From contig NZ_KB891219.1 in assembly GCF_000373365.1 (NCBI RefSeq), positions 42,123 to 106,122 on the forward strand: 64,000 nucleotides of DNA, given 5' to 3'. The stretch is from Parafrankia discariae. Lineage in GTDB: Bacteria; Actinomycetota; Actinomycetes; Frankiales; Frankiaceae. The position numbers were made by a program, and so were the translations under genes. Positions 33,080 through 41,730 of this stretch are shown piece after piece. The notes beneath the pieces were generated by a model that saw nothing but the letters and a program-made list of their open reading frames with translations, ran no database searches and was not told the origin of the DNA. How positions within the stretch are numbered: position 1 is the first letter of the stretch; each line of letters opens with the position of its first letter.

Positions 33080-34339
33080 CTACCGCCACACCACCGGCAC
33101 GGCGGACGGACCGCGCTCGTACATCCCGATGATGCGGGGTGTCTCGGCCCGCGGGTCGAGACGCAGACCGGGTAACCGGTCGAGCAGGGCGGAGACCGCG
33201 GTCTGGATCTCCGCGCGGGCCACGTGGATCCCGAGGCAGATGTGCGGCCCACCGCCGAAGCCGAGGTGCGCACCAGCCGGGCGGGCGGGATCGAACTCGT
33301 CCGGACGCTCCCAGCGCGCCGGATCGCGGTTGGCCGCGCCGAAGCACAGATGGACGACCGACCCGGCGGGGATCGCGACCCCACCCAGCGTCGTGCCCAC
33401 CCGCGCGAAACGGGAGAACATCGGGTCCGTGGGCGTCCAGCGGATGGCCTCGTCGATCGCCGGGCGCAGCAGCGCGCGGTCCGCGCGGACGGCTTCCAGC
33501 CATGCCGGATGGGTCAGCAGCGCGAGGAGCGTGATGCCCATCTGCTTCCAGGTCGAACCGGAGCCGGCGGTCAGCAGCAGAAACGCGAAACCCAGGATCT
33601 CCTCGTCGGTGAGGATGTGACGCTCGCCGTTCTCGTCCCTGATTTCCGCCTGCGCGAGCACGCTGATCAGGTCGTCCTGCGGATCGCGGCGACGAGCCGC
33701 GACGATGGGCATCACGATGTCGACGAACGTGTCGGGGCTGCGCCCGTCCGAGGTGGCCGCCGCCTTGATGCGCAGCGCGTCGGCGGCGCCGACACCGAAG
33801 CTGCCGCAGATGGTGAGCAGCGGAATGGCGGCGCAGAACTCGACGCTGAGGTCGGCTCGGCCGGCGGCCTCGAAGGTGTCGATGAGCAGATGGACGGTGG
33901 ACCTGATCCACCGGTCGACCCACCACGTGGCCTGCCTGGGTACGAACGAGGGCTGGACGAGAGCACGGTAGCGGCGGTGCCGCGGGCCGTCCATGAAGAG
34001 CAGGACGGTCTCGCTGCGCTCGTTCTCGAAACCCGGGACGGCCGGCGCCGTGGTGAAGGTGTCCGCGTCCCGAAGAACCGCCTGGCAGGTGGCGTAGTCG
34101 AAGACCGAGAAGTGCGGCAGCTCCGGATAGGGCAGGCCCGGGAAGAACGCGTCGCCGTGGAATCCGGCCAGGGGACCGACGATGCCGGGATGCACCGGAC
34201 CGGTCTCGCGCAGCCGGTGGAACCGCGGGTAGATGTCGGCCTCGAAGGCCCCGCCGCGGGCGGCGTACGTCTCACCACGGAGATCGAACAGCTCGCGGAT
34301 CCGTCGGGGATCGAGGACCGGTGCGTCGCTCATCGCCAT
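33080..34339 (-). CDS. Cytochrome P450 with atypical I-helix
   Basis: A 419-residue bacterial class I P450. Heme loop FGGGPHICLG with the cysteine ligand; EAIR as the ExxR K-helix; WERPDEFDPAR in the meander. The I-helix reads LLLTAGSGSTWKQ instead of the usual AGxE/DTT, so the acidic residue of oxygen activation is missing. It starts at ATG 34339 after GAGG; ATG 34333 is also possible. It is convergent with the ABC importer, and no ferredoxin gene is adjacent. Substrate unknown. Confidence 0.92.
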   Translation of the reverse strand: MAMSDAPVLDPRRIRELFDLRGETYAARGGAFEADIYPRFHRLRETGPVHPGIVGPLAGFHGDAFFPGLPYPELPHFSVFDYATCQAVLRDADTFTTAPAVPGFENERSETVLLFMDGPRHRRYRALVQPSFVPRQATWWVDRWIRSTVHLLIDTFEAAGRADLSVEFCAAIPLLTICGSFGVGAADALRIKAAATSDGRSPDTFVDIVMPIVAARRRDPQDDLISVLAQAEIRDENGERHILTDEEILGFAFLLLTAGSGSTWKQMGITLLALLTHPAWLEAVRADRALLRPAIDEAIRWTPTDPMFSRFARVGTTLGGVAIPAGSVVHLCFGAANRDPARWERPDEFDPARPAGAHLGFGGGPHICLGIHVARAEIQTAVSALLDRLPGLRLDPRAETPRIIGMYERGPSAVPVVWR

Positions 34340-34809
34340 GTCAGCCTCGCTCGGATAAGAGGACCCGGGCGTGTGATTGCGGGGCTCGCGATTTCGGGGC
34401 TTGCGATTTCTTCATCTGACCGCCAAATCACCTGACTACCAATTTTCGGTGACAATAGCCGGAAAGTGAGTGCGGCCGCAAGAGTGCTTCGCGGTCGTCG
34501 GTCCTTCGCGGTCGTCCCCGCTCGTCGGCGGCCGCGCCGGTGATGCCGGGCGCCGTGCGGGCGGCCGGCGCCGCGCCGGGGCCGGGGCCGGGCGGTGTCG
34601 GATCGGCCGCCGCTGACCGGCACATCACCGCGGGACCGCCGGAGCACGCACCCGAATCGCCGTCGCTGATCATAGGAAAATCTTTTAGATCTTACTTCCC
34701 AACATATTAACCACATGATTTATGAATGTCGCGGAGAATGTCAGAGTGGGTCGCCGGGGCGCCCGCGTCCCGCCGTGGGAGAAGATCGCGAGAAGGAGGC
34801 GGAGGAGCT
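34340..34809. promoter_or_regulatory. Divergent region between P450 and hydrolase
   Basis: About 470 bp without a supported gene. Bases 34670-34730 are strikingly A+T-rich for this genome and include ATCTTTTAGAT (4-bp arms) around 34682-34692. This is probably the promoter of the hydrolase or of the P450. Confidence 0.4.
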
Positions 34810-35625
34810 GTGGCGACTGTCGACGTCCGGGGCGTGTCGATCGCCTATGGAGACACCGGTTTCCCGGCGGGTCGGCCGGAGGCGCCGACGATCGTGTTCG
34901 GGCACGGCCTGCTCTTCGGCGGCTGGGTGTTCCGTGCGCAGGTCGCGGCGCTGCGCGAGCGCTACCGCTGCGTCACCCTCGACTGGCGCGGCCAGGGCGA
35001 CACCGCGCCGACCCGCGCCGGGTACGACATGGACACCCTCACCGCCGACGCGGTCGCCGTGATCCAGCGGCTGGGCGTCGCGCCCGTGCACTGGGTGGGG
35101 CTGTCCATGGGCGGTTTCGTCGGCCTGCGGATCGCGGCCCGTCACGGCGAGCTGCTGCGGTCGCTGACGCTGCTCGACTCGAGCGCCGACGCCGAGGAGC
35201 CGGGCGCGGCCGGCGCCTACCGGCGGCTGGCCTGGGTGGCCCGGCTGGTCGGCGTCGGGCCGGTTCTCGGCCGGGTCCGTCCGACCATGTTCGGCCCCGC
35301 CTTCCTCGCCGACCCGGCCGGCCGGCCCGTCGTCGAGGAGTGGGCCGGCCGGCTCGGCCGGGCCGACCGCTCGGCCCTGCGCAAGGCGGTGCTCGCGGTG
35401 GCCGACCGCCCGCCCGTCGACCGCGAGATCCCCGGGATCGCGGTGCCCACGCTCGTCGTCGTCGGCGCCGACGACGTGGCCACCCCGCCCGAGCGGGCCG
35501 AGCGGATGGCGGCCCGCATCCCCGGAGCCCGGCTCGAGGTCGTCGCCGACTGCGGCCACACCAGCCCGCTGGAGCGGCCCGACGTCATCACCGGCCTGCT
35601 GCGCGGGTTCGTCGCCGGGGCGTGA
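34810..35625 (+). CDS. Alpha/beta-fold hydrolase
   Basis: A 271-residue hydrolase. FGHGLLFGGWVF forms the oxyanion HG region; LSMGGFVGLR carries the nucleophile serine; VVVGADDVATPPERAE the catalytic aspartate; CGHTSPLE the histidine. The start at GTG 34810 has GGAGGAG 3-5 nt upstream, so longer frames are rejected. It runs convergent to the desaturase/FAAL operon. It could be an esterase, lactonase or epoxide hydrolase. Confidence 0.9.
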   Translation: MATVDVRGVSIAYGDTGFPAGRPEAPTIVFGHGLLFGGWVFRAQVAALRERYRCVTLDWRGQGDTAPTRAGYDMDTLTADAVAVIQRLGVAPVHWVGLSMGGFVGLRIAARHGELLRSLTLLDSSADAEEPGAAGAYRRLAWVARLVGVGPVLGRVRPTMFGPAFLADPAGRPVVEEWAGRLGRADRSALRKAVLAVADRPPVDREIPGIAVPTLVVVGADDVATPPERAERMAARIPGARLEVVADCGHTSPLERPDVITGLLRGFVAGA

Positions 35626-35697
35626 TCCCACCGTTCCAGGGCGCCGCCGGCCCGGGACGCCGGTGGCGGTCCGGACCGCCGTCGGTCCGGGACGCCG

Positions 35698-36933
35698 TTA
35701 CCGGACGGCGACCGTCAGCGAGGCCGGGCCGCGGACGTTGATCCGGCCGTTCCAGCGGACGTCCTCGAGCACCGGCGCGGGGAATCGCCCGACGAAGCGG
35801 GAGATGGCCACCCGGGCCTCCAGCCGGGCCAGCGCCGCGCCCACACAGTGGTGGATCCCGGCGCCGAAGGACACGTGCCGGTGCGCGTCGGCGCGGTCGA
35901 GGCGGACCTCGTCGGCGTCCGGGCCCCAGAAGTCGGGATCCCGGTTGGCCGCCGCGAGACACACCGTCACGAACACGCCGGGCGGGATCTCCGTGCCGCG
36001 CACGGACAGCGGCTCCAGAGTGATCCGCCGCATCAGGTGCACCGGGCTGTCGTAGCGCAGCAGCTCCTCCACCGCGTTCGCGGCGAGCCCGGGCTCGCCG
36101 CGCAGCCGGCGCATCTGGTCGGGGTGGCGCAGCAGCGTGAGGATCCCGCCCGCGACGAGGTTCACCGTCGTCTCGTGGCCGGCGACATACAGCAGCATGA
36201 CCTGTGCGACCAGCTCCTCCGCGCTGAGAACGTCACCGTCGTGCTCCGCGCCGATGAGCGCGGTCAGCAGGTCGTCACCGGGGTTGTCACGTTTCCAGTC
36301 GGTCACCGCGCGCATGATGGCGGCCACCTCGTCGTTCGCCGCCCGGATCTCGGCCTGCAGCCCCGGGTCGGGCAGCGGTTCGAGGGCTCGCACCATCGTC
36401 CCGGTCAGCTCGCGGAGCCTGCCGTGCTCCAGCACCGGGATACCCAGCAGCTCGGAGATCACGGTGAACGGGAGCGGGAAGGCCAGCTCCGCGACGAGGT
36501 CGACCCGGCCCGCCTCGGCCATCCGGTCGAGAGCGTCGTCGACGATGCGTTCGATCCGCCCTTCGAGCGCGTCGACGGCGCGCCGGGTGAACGCCTTCGT
36601 CACCAGCCGGCGCAGCCTGGTGTGGTTCGGCGGGTCCTGGTCGAGCATGGAGAGGCCGTGCATGAGCCGGTTCTGTTTTCCCAGGGTCCGCGACTCGCTT
36701 TTCCACTCCGGAAGCTCGGTGATGTGCCGTTCGTCGACGGAATGCCCGGAGCGCTGGATGCTCGCCACATCCTCGTACCGGGAGACAAGCCAGAATCCCA
36801 GCGGATGCCGGTGAGCCGGCGCGCTTTCGCGCAGCTGGGCATAGTGGGGGTAGGGATCCTCCGCGAAACCGTCGGCGAACGGATTGAAGACGTACGGCTC
36901 GCTGGTGGCGGGTGGGGTTCGGGTGTCGCTCAC
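35698..36933 (-). CDS. Cytochrome P450 (last gene of the acyl-ACP tailoring operon)
   Basis: A 411-residue P450 with I-helix LLYVAGHETTVNL, K-helix EELLRYDSPVHLMRR and heme loop VSFGAGIHHCVGAALARLE. These are textbook motifs, so it should be active. GTG 36933 overlaps the stop of the upstream thioesterase gene (GTGA). Its place in an operon with an ACP suggests it oxidises an acyl chain, possibly while bound to the ACP as P450 BioI does (inference). Confidence 0.93.
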   Translation of the reverse strand: MSDTRTPPATSEPYVFNPFADGFAEDPYPHYAQLRESAPAHRHPLGFWLVSRYEDVASIQRSGHSVDERHITELPEWKSESRTLGKQNRLMHGLSMLDQDPPNHTRLRRLVTKAFTRRAVDALEGRIERIVDDALDRMAEAGRVDLVAELAFPLPFTVISELLGIPVLEHGRLRELTGTMVRALEPLPDPGLQAEIRAANDEVAAIMRAVTDWKRDNPGDDLLTALIGAEHDGDVLSAEELVAQVMLLYVAGHETTVNLVAGGILTLLRHPDQMRRLRGEPGLAANAVEELLRYDSPVHLMRRITLEPLSVRGTEIPPGVFVTVCLAAANRDPDFWGPDADEVRLDRADAHRHVSFGAGIHHCVGAALARLEARVAISRFVGRFPAPVLEDVRWNGRINVRGPASLTVAVR

Positions 36934-37403
36934 CGCTCGGCGCCCCTCCTCGGGTCGGGGAGTCTGATGTTGCGCAGGGTGACGAGGGCGGTCGCGCACA
37001 GCGTCTCGACCTCCCGGCCGCCGGACGCCGAGCTGTAGACGTCGGCGGCGGCGACGCTGATCGTCGGACCCGCCCTGACGACGCGTCCGCGGGCGACGAT
37101 CCGGTCCCCGCGCGCCGGAGCCACGATCTTGACCGTGTAGTCGATGGTCATGTTGGCCCAGCCGGCCGGCAGCAGCGTGCCGGCCGCGCACCCGCCGGCG
37201 AAGTCCGCGAGGGCGCCCAGCACGCCGCCCTGGACGAACCCGTCGTGCTGGGTGAGCTCCGCCCGGTACGGCGCGACCAGCTCGGCCTCGCCCGGGGCCA
37301 GCCGGCCGACCTGGAAACCGAGATGCCGGGCCGCCGGCATGCTCAGGACCGCGTCCGCCACGGCCCGCTCGAAGTCGGGGTTCGGCGCTCGTGGCGAGTC
37401 CAT
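36930..37403 (-). CDS. PaaI-family hot-dog thioesterase of the acyl-ACP operon
   Basis: A 157-residue single hot-dog domain. LTQHDGFVQGGVLGALADFAGG carries the HxGxxxGG-type active site with an acidic residue, and WANMTIDYTVKIVAPARGDR follows. The start at ATG 37403 is one base from the FAAL stop. By family it cleaves acyl thioesters. In this operon it is the obvious candidate to release the finished acyl chain from ACP or CoA. Confidence 0.9.
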   Translation of the reverse strand: MDSPRAPNPDFERAVADAVLSMPAARHLGFQVGRLAPGEAELVAPYRAELTQHDGFVQGGVLGALADFAGGCAAGTLLPAGWANMTIDYTVKIVAPARGDRIVARGRVVRAGPTISVAAADVYSSASGGREVETLCATALVTLRNIRLPDPRRGAER

Positions 37404-37404
37404 C

Positions 37405-39192
37405 TCAGGTCCTCTCCCGCGGGCTGTCGGAGTGGAGAGACGGCTCGGTGGACGGCCCGGTGGGCGCCTCGGTGACCGGGCCGGTCGGCGGTGTCCAGCG
37501 GTCGAACGCGTCCCGCAGGTAGCGGCGCCGCGCCGCGGCCCGCATGATCTTGCCACTGGTGGTCTTCTGGAGCCGGCCCGGCAGCGTCAGCACGAGATCC
37601 CCGACGGAGACCTGGTGCTCACGCACCACCGCGGCCCGGATGGCCCCGGCGACCTCGACCGGGTCGGCCCGCCGCCGGAACTCCCCCCTGACCTCCTGGA
37701 CGATGACGAGCTTCTCCCGGTCGGCACCCGGAACGGAGAACGCGGCACACCCGCCCGGCCGCAGCGCGGGATGCGCGGACTGCGCCGTGTGCTCGAGGTC
37801 CTGCGGATAGTGGTTCCGGCCCCGGATGATCACGAGGTCCTTGAGTCGGCCCACGACGTACAGCTCGTCGTCGACCACCAGGCCGAGATCCCCCGTGCGC
37901 AGGTAGTCGCGGCCGGGCTCGTCGGTGTGCTCGGCGCGGAAGGCCTCGGCGCTCGCCGGCGGTCGGTTCCAGTAGCCCTGTGCGACATGGTCCCCGGCGA
38001 CCCAGATCTCCCCGATCCGGTCCGGGGGGGCGGAGCGACCCGTGCGCGGGTCCACGATCCGCAGCGCGCCGTCCCGCGGGAGGGCCCCGGAACCGACCAG
38101 GGTCCTGCCGCCACCCGCGGGCGCCGGCGTGTAGCGGCCCGCGCGCAGGTCCTCGGCGGCCGCCTCGACCACCCGCGCCCCGCGGCCCTTCACACTGCCG
38201 GTCACCAGCAGCGTCGCCTCGGCGAGGCCATAGCAGGGGTAGAGCGCCCGCTCGTCGAACCCGTGCGGCGCGAACGTCTCGGCGAAGCGCCGCAGGGTGT
38301 CGTGGCGGACGGGCTCCGCGCCGTTGAAGGCCACCTGCCAGCAGCTGAGGTCGAGATCGGGCACCCCACCCCGGGCGGCGCGGGCGACGCAGGCCTCGAA
38401 GGCGAAGTTCGGGCCGCCGCTGGTGTGCGCGCGGTACCGGGAGATCAGCGACAGCCACAGCAGCGGCCACCGGATGAAGGCGGTCGGGGACATCAGGACG
38501 CTGGTGGCTCCGGCGTACAGCGGCTGCAGGACATTGCCGATCAGGCCCTGGTCGTGGAAGAACGGCGCCCAGCCGACCACCGTCGAGTCGGGGTCGTGCC
38601 CGAAGGCCCGCCGGATCATCTCCTCGTTGGCGGCGAGGTTCCCGTGGGAGACCATGACGCCCTTGGGATCCGACGTCGAGCCCGACGTGTACTGCAGGAA
38701 CGCGATGCCGGCGGGGTCGACGTCCGCGGGGTCGACGTCCGCGGGGCCGGCGGGAACCCGGTCGGCGGGAGTCCGGTCGACGGGAATCAGGGCCGCCGCA
38801 CCGCGTGGCGATGCCAGGGCAGCCCGGAGTTGCTCGGCCATCGCCGCGAGCGTGAGAACCGCGGCCGGTTCGCAGTCATCCACGATCCTGCGGGTCGAGT
38901 CCTGCACACCGTCCCGGTGGGGCGGGTGGACGGGCACCGCGATCACCCGCGCGTAGAGGCAGCCGAAGAACGCGACGACGAAGTCCAGGCACTGGGGGAA
39001 CACCAGGAGCGCCCGGTCGCCGGGCTCGCAGGCCCGGGACAGCTCACCGGCCACGGCGAGCGCGCGGGCGTGCAGCTCGCCGTAGGTCACCGTGGCGGTC
39101 TCCTCCTCCCGCTCGTTCACGAAGACGTAGGCCGTCCGCGCCGGTTCGAGCGCCGCGCGAGCGCGCAGGACGTCGGGAAGCAGCCGCGTCAT
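37405..39192 (-). CDS. Fatty acyl-AMP ligase (FAAL-type adenylating enzyme)
   Basis: A 595-residue member of the ANL superfamily. Adenylation motifs: LQYTSGSTSDPKGVMVSH, GWAPFFHDQGLIGNVLQPLY, YPCYGLAEATLLVTGS, GEIWVAGDHVAQGYW and YLRTGDLG. The C-terminal lysine lies in LQKTTSGKIMR. FFHDQGLIG and the overall length are characteristic of FAALs, which make acyl-adenylates and pass the acyl group to an ACP and not to CoA. ATG 39192 overlaps the P450 stop. Its natural partner is the ACP three genes upstream. Confidence 0.94.
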   Translation of the reverse strand: MTRLLPDVLRARAALEPARTAYVFVNEREEETATVTYGELHARALAVAGELSRACEPGDRALLVFPQCLDFVVAFFGCLYARVIAVPVHPPHRDGVQDSTRRIVDDCEPAAVLTLAAMAEQLRAALASPRGAAALIPVDRTPADRVPAGPADVDPADVDPAGIAFLQYTSGSTSDPKGVMVSHGNLAANEEMIRRAFGHDPDSTVVGWAPFFHDQGLIGNVLQPLYAGATSVLMSPTAFIRWPLLWLSLISRYRAHTSGGPNFAFEACVARAARGGVPDLDLSCWQVAFNGAEPVRHDTLRRFAETFAPHGFDERALYPCYGLAEATLLVTGSVKGRGARVVEAAAEDLRAGRYTPAPAGGGRTLVGSGALPRDGALRIVDPRTGRSAPPDRIGEIWVAGDHVAQGYWNRPPASAEAFRAEHTDEPGRDYLRTGDLGLVVDDELYVVGRLKDLVIIRGRNHYPQDLEHTAQSAHPALRPGGCAAFSVPGADREKLVIVQEVRGEFRRRADPVEVAGAIRAAVVREHQVSVGDLVLTLPGRLQKTTSGKIMRAAARRRYLRDAFDRWTPPTGPVTEAPTGPSTEPSLHSDSPRERT

Positions 39193-40511
39193 CGCGGCGC
39201 GGCGGTGTTGGCGGCGTGGAGTGTGACCGGGAGCTGCCGCAGCCCCCGGACGATCGAGCTGTGGTCCTGCCACTCGAGCTGGTCGGTCCGCGCCTCGACG
39301 CGGGTGGTCGCCCCGAAGAGACACTCGAAGGCGACCTGGGCCTGCATCTCGGCGAGCAGACCGCCGAGGCAGCCGTGCATCCCGTGGCCGAAGGCCAGGT
39401 GCGCCTTCGTCGCGCGGGTGATGTCGAACTCGTCCGGCCGGTCGAACACGGCCGGGTCGCGGTTCGCGGCGCCGAGGCACAGCAGCACCTGGTCGCCGGC
39501 CCGGATCCGCCGGCCGTCGACCTCCACGTCGCGGGTCGCGACGCGCTTGGTCATCTGCAGTGGGCTGTCGTAACGCAGCGCCTCGGCGACGGCCCCGCCG
39601 GCCAGCTCGGGCGAGCGGTGCAGCCGGGCCGCCTGGTCCGGGTGCCGCAGCAGCGCGAGCAGACCGTTGCCCAGCAGGGACTTCGTGGTCTCGTTGCCCG
39701 CGACGAAGCACATGACGCAGACGAAGATCAGCTCCTCGGGGGTGAGCGCGTCCCCGCCGGCCGTCCGCGCCGCGAGCAGCCGGCTGATCAGGTCGTCGCC
39801 GGGCCGCGCCCGGCGCTCGGCGACGACCTCGTCCAGGGCCCGCGCGAACGCCTCGACGACGTCGCACACATGCTCGAGGTCGCCGGCCCGCATCAGCCCG
39901 GGTTCCAGCAGGAACCGGATGTCGTGCGTCCACGGGCCGACCCGCGCGCGCAGGTCGGCCGGCAGCGCCATCCAGTCGCACATGACCGTGACGGGCAGCG
40001 GCGCCGCGAGGTCGGCGACGGCGTCCATGCCGCCGGCGGCCACGGCGCGCCGCACGAGATCACCGGCGATCTCCGCGACGCGCGGACGCAGCGCGGCCAC
40101 CTCGGGGCCGGTGAACACCCGGTTCACCAGACCGCGCAGCCGCGCGTGGTCCGGGTTGTCGGTGAACACCAGGGACTTCTCCCCGAGCCGCACCACCCGG
40201 TCGACGTCCGCCCGGGTCAGCTGGGCGGCCCGCCGGCTGACCAGCCGGGGGATCAGCCCGGCGCTGAACGTGCGGTCCCGCAGGACACCCTGCACGTCGG
40301 CGTGCCGGGTCAGGACCCACATGCCCATCGTGCGGTGGACGGGCTGCGCCTCGCGCATCCGCCGGTACAGCGGATAGGGATCGCGGCGGAACTCCGCGCC
40401 GAAGGGGTTGAAGCGGACCGTCGCCGGGGCGCCTCCCGCCGGGGCGCCTCCCGCCGGGGTGCCGCCGGCCGCGGCCGCGGCGCCGGTGGTCTCCTGCGCC
40501 CGTGGGGTCAT
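39189..40511 (-). CDS. Cytochrome P450 (acyl-ACP tailoring operon)
   Basis: A 440-residue P450. I-helix VMCFVAGNETTKSL, K-helix EALRYDSPLQM and heme loop LAFGHGMHGCLGGLLAEMQ. The first 33 residues are low-complexity Gly/Ala/Pro (GGTPAGGAPAGGAP), encoded by a 15-bp repeat. ATG 40511 overlaps the methyltransferase stop, and its own stop overlaps the FAAL start. Two P450s in one operon imply two separate oxidations or a dehydrogenation series on the same acyl chain. Confidence 0.93.
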   Translation of the reverse strand: MTPRAQETTGAAAAAGGTPAGGAPAGGAPATVRFNPFGAEFRRDPYPLYRRMREAQPVHRTMGMWVLTRHADVQGVLRDRTFSAGLIPRLVSRRAAQLTRADVDRVVRLGEKSLVFTDNPDHARLRGLVNRVFTGPEVAALRPRVAEIAGDLVRRAVAAGGMDAVADLAAPLPVTVMCDWMALPADLRARVGPWTHDIRFLLEPGLMRAGDLEHVCDVVEAFARALDEVVAERRARPGDDLISRLLAARTAGGDALTPEELIFVCVMCFVAGNETTKSLLGNGLLALLRHPDQAARLHRSPELAGGAVAEALRYDSPLQMTKRVATRDVEVDGRRIRAGDQVLLCLGAANRDPAVFDRPDEFDITRATKAHLAFGHGMHGCLGGLLAEMQAQVAFECLFGATTRVEARTDQLEWQDHSSIVRGLRQLPVTLHAANTAAPR

Positions 40512-41437
40512 CCCCGCGGCACCTCCCCGGCCGCGAAGTAGCGGTCCCGGTAGGGGCGCAGCACGATCCTGAGCAGGCAGATCTTTCCCATCCGGAAGCC
40601 GACGGAGGACAGCTTCAGGTAGCGCTCGTAGCGGGTGACCACCTCGGGCCCGACCAGCCGGCGGGCCTCCTCGCGACGGGCGCGCAGGCGACGGGCCCAC
40701 TGCTCGCACGTCCAGGCGTAGTCGAGCCGGCCGTTGTGCACCGACTGGATCTCGAAGACCCCCTCGGCCGCGGTCACGATCTCGGCGAGGGTGGGCAGCT
40801 CCGCGTTCGGGAAGATCTCCTGCTGCATGAAGCGGCTCGCCTCGGCGCTGGACATGTTCGCGTAGGCGATCGTCTGCAACGACAGCGCGCCCCCGTCGTC
40901 CAGCCAGGACCTCGTCCGGGTGAAGAACTCGCGGTAGCGCCGCGCCTTTTCGGCCGGGGAGTCCTCGGGCCGGGCGAAATGCTCGAACGCGCCGATCGAG
41001 ATGATCCCGTCGAAGCGGTCGTCGGGGGAGTAGTGCAGCCAGTCCTCGGTGCGGACGTCCACCCCGCGCAGGGCGCGGGAGCGCACGTGGGCCGCCTGCT
41101 CCTCACTGAGCGTGAGGCCGACCGACCGTGCCACCCCGCGCTCGCCGGACAGCCGCTCCAGGATCGAGCCCCAGCCGCAGCCGATGTCCAGCACGCTGCG
41201 CGCCGCGTCGGCGTCGATCGCGTCGAGGTGGAACCGCAGCTTCCGCTCCTGCGCGGTCTCCAGGGTGTCGCTGTCGCTGTCCGAGGTCCCGTCCGCCGCC
41301 CGGATGGCGCAGGAGTAGGTGAGGGACCGGTCCAGCCAGAGCGCGAAGAACTCGTTCCCGACGTCGTAGTGGTGGCGTACGGCGGCGGCCGCCTCGGCTG
41401 CTCTGGTCGGACGGTCGCTCTCGTCGGTCAGCGTCAC
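40508..41437 (-). CDS. SAM-dependent methyltransferase of the mycolic/cyclopropane fatty acid synthase family
   Basis: A 309-residue enzyme. VRHHYDVGNEFFALWLDRSLTYSCA is the family hallmark for acyl binding, followed by VLDIGCGWGSILERL (SAM loop), GAFEHFA and a late LQTIAYANM. CFA/CmaA-type enzymes add a methylene or methyl group across a cis double bond of a lipid chain. The desaturase two genes upstream could make that double bond. Start GTG 41437 lies 2 bp after the ACP stop. Confidence 0.92.
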   Translation of the reverse strand: MTLTDESDRPTRAAEAAAAVRHHYDVGNEFFALWLDRSLTYSCAIRAADGTSDSDSDTLETAQERKLRFHLDAIDADAARSVLDIGCGWGSILERLSGERGVARSVGLTLSEEQAAHVRSRALRGVDVRTEDWLHYSPDDRFDGIISIGAFEHFARPEDSPAEKARRYREFFTRTRSWLDDGGALSLQTIAYANMSSAEASRFMQQEIFPNAELPTLAEIVTAAEGVFEIQSVHNGRLDYAWTCEQWARRLRARREEARRLVGPEVVTRYERYLKLSSVGFRMGKICLLRIVLRPYRDRYFAAGEVPRG

Positions 41438-41439
41438 GG

Positions 41440-41703
41440 TCAGGTCGCCAGTCGCTGCGCCTGCCGCTGCTCGTGCAGGCGGGCGGCGACGGCGTTCAGG
41501 TTGGGATTCGCGAAGAGCTCCTCGGCGTCGAGCTCGACGCCGTACCGGTCCTCGACCTCGGTGAGCAGCGACACCGCCAGTGCCGAGTCGACGCCCAGGC
41601 GATCGAAGTCGGCGTCCAGGTCGAGGGTTTCCGCGGGGACCTCGAGAAGGCCGGCGAGGTACTCCCGGCACCATTTCGCGATCTCTGCCTGTGTCGACTC
41701 CAT
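41440..41703 (-). CDS. Acyl carrier protein (acyl-ACP tailoring operon)
   Basis: An 87-residue ACP with the phosphopantetheine serine S40 in FDRLGVDSALAVSLLTEVED. The start is ATG 41703, preceded by GGAGGGG; the in-frame ATG at 41718 is ahead of that site. It starts 27 bp after the desaturase stop. The methyltransferase starts 2 bp later. It is likely the carrier loaded by the FAAL and used by the desaturase, methyltransferase and P450s. Confidence 0.93.
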   Translation of the reverse strand: MESTQAEIAKWCREYLAGLLEVPAETLDLDADFDRLGVDSALAVSLLTEVEDRYGVELDAEELFANPNLNAVAARLHEQRQAQRLAT

Positions 41704-41730
41704 GTTTGTCCCCTCCACTGGTGTCGCTTC

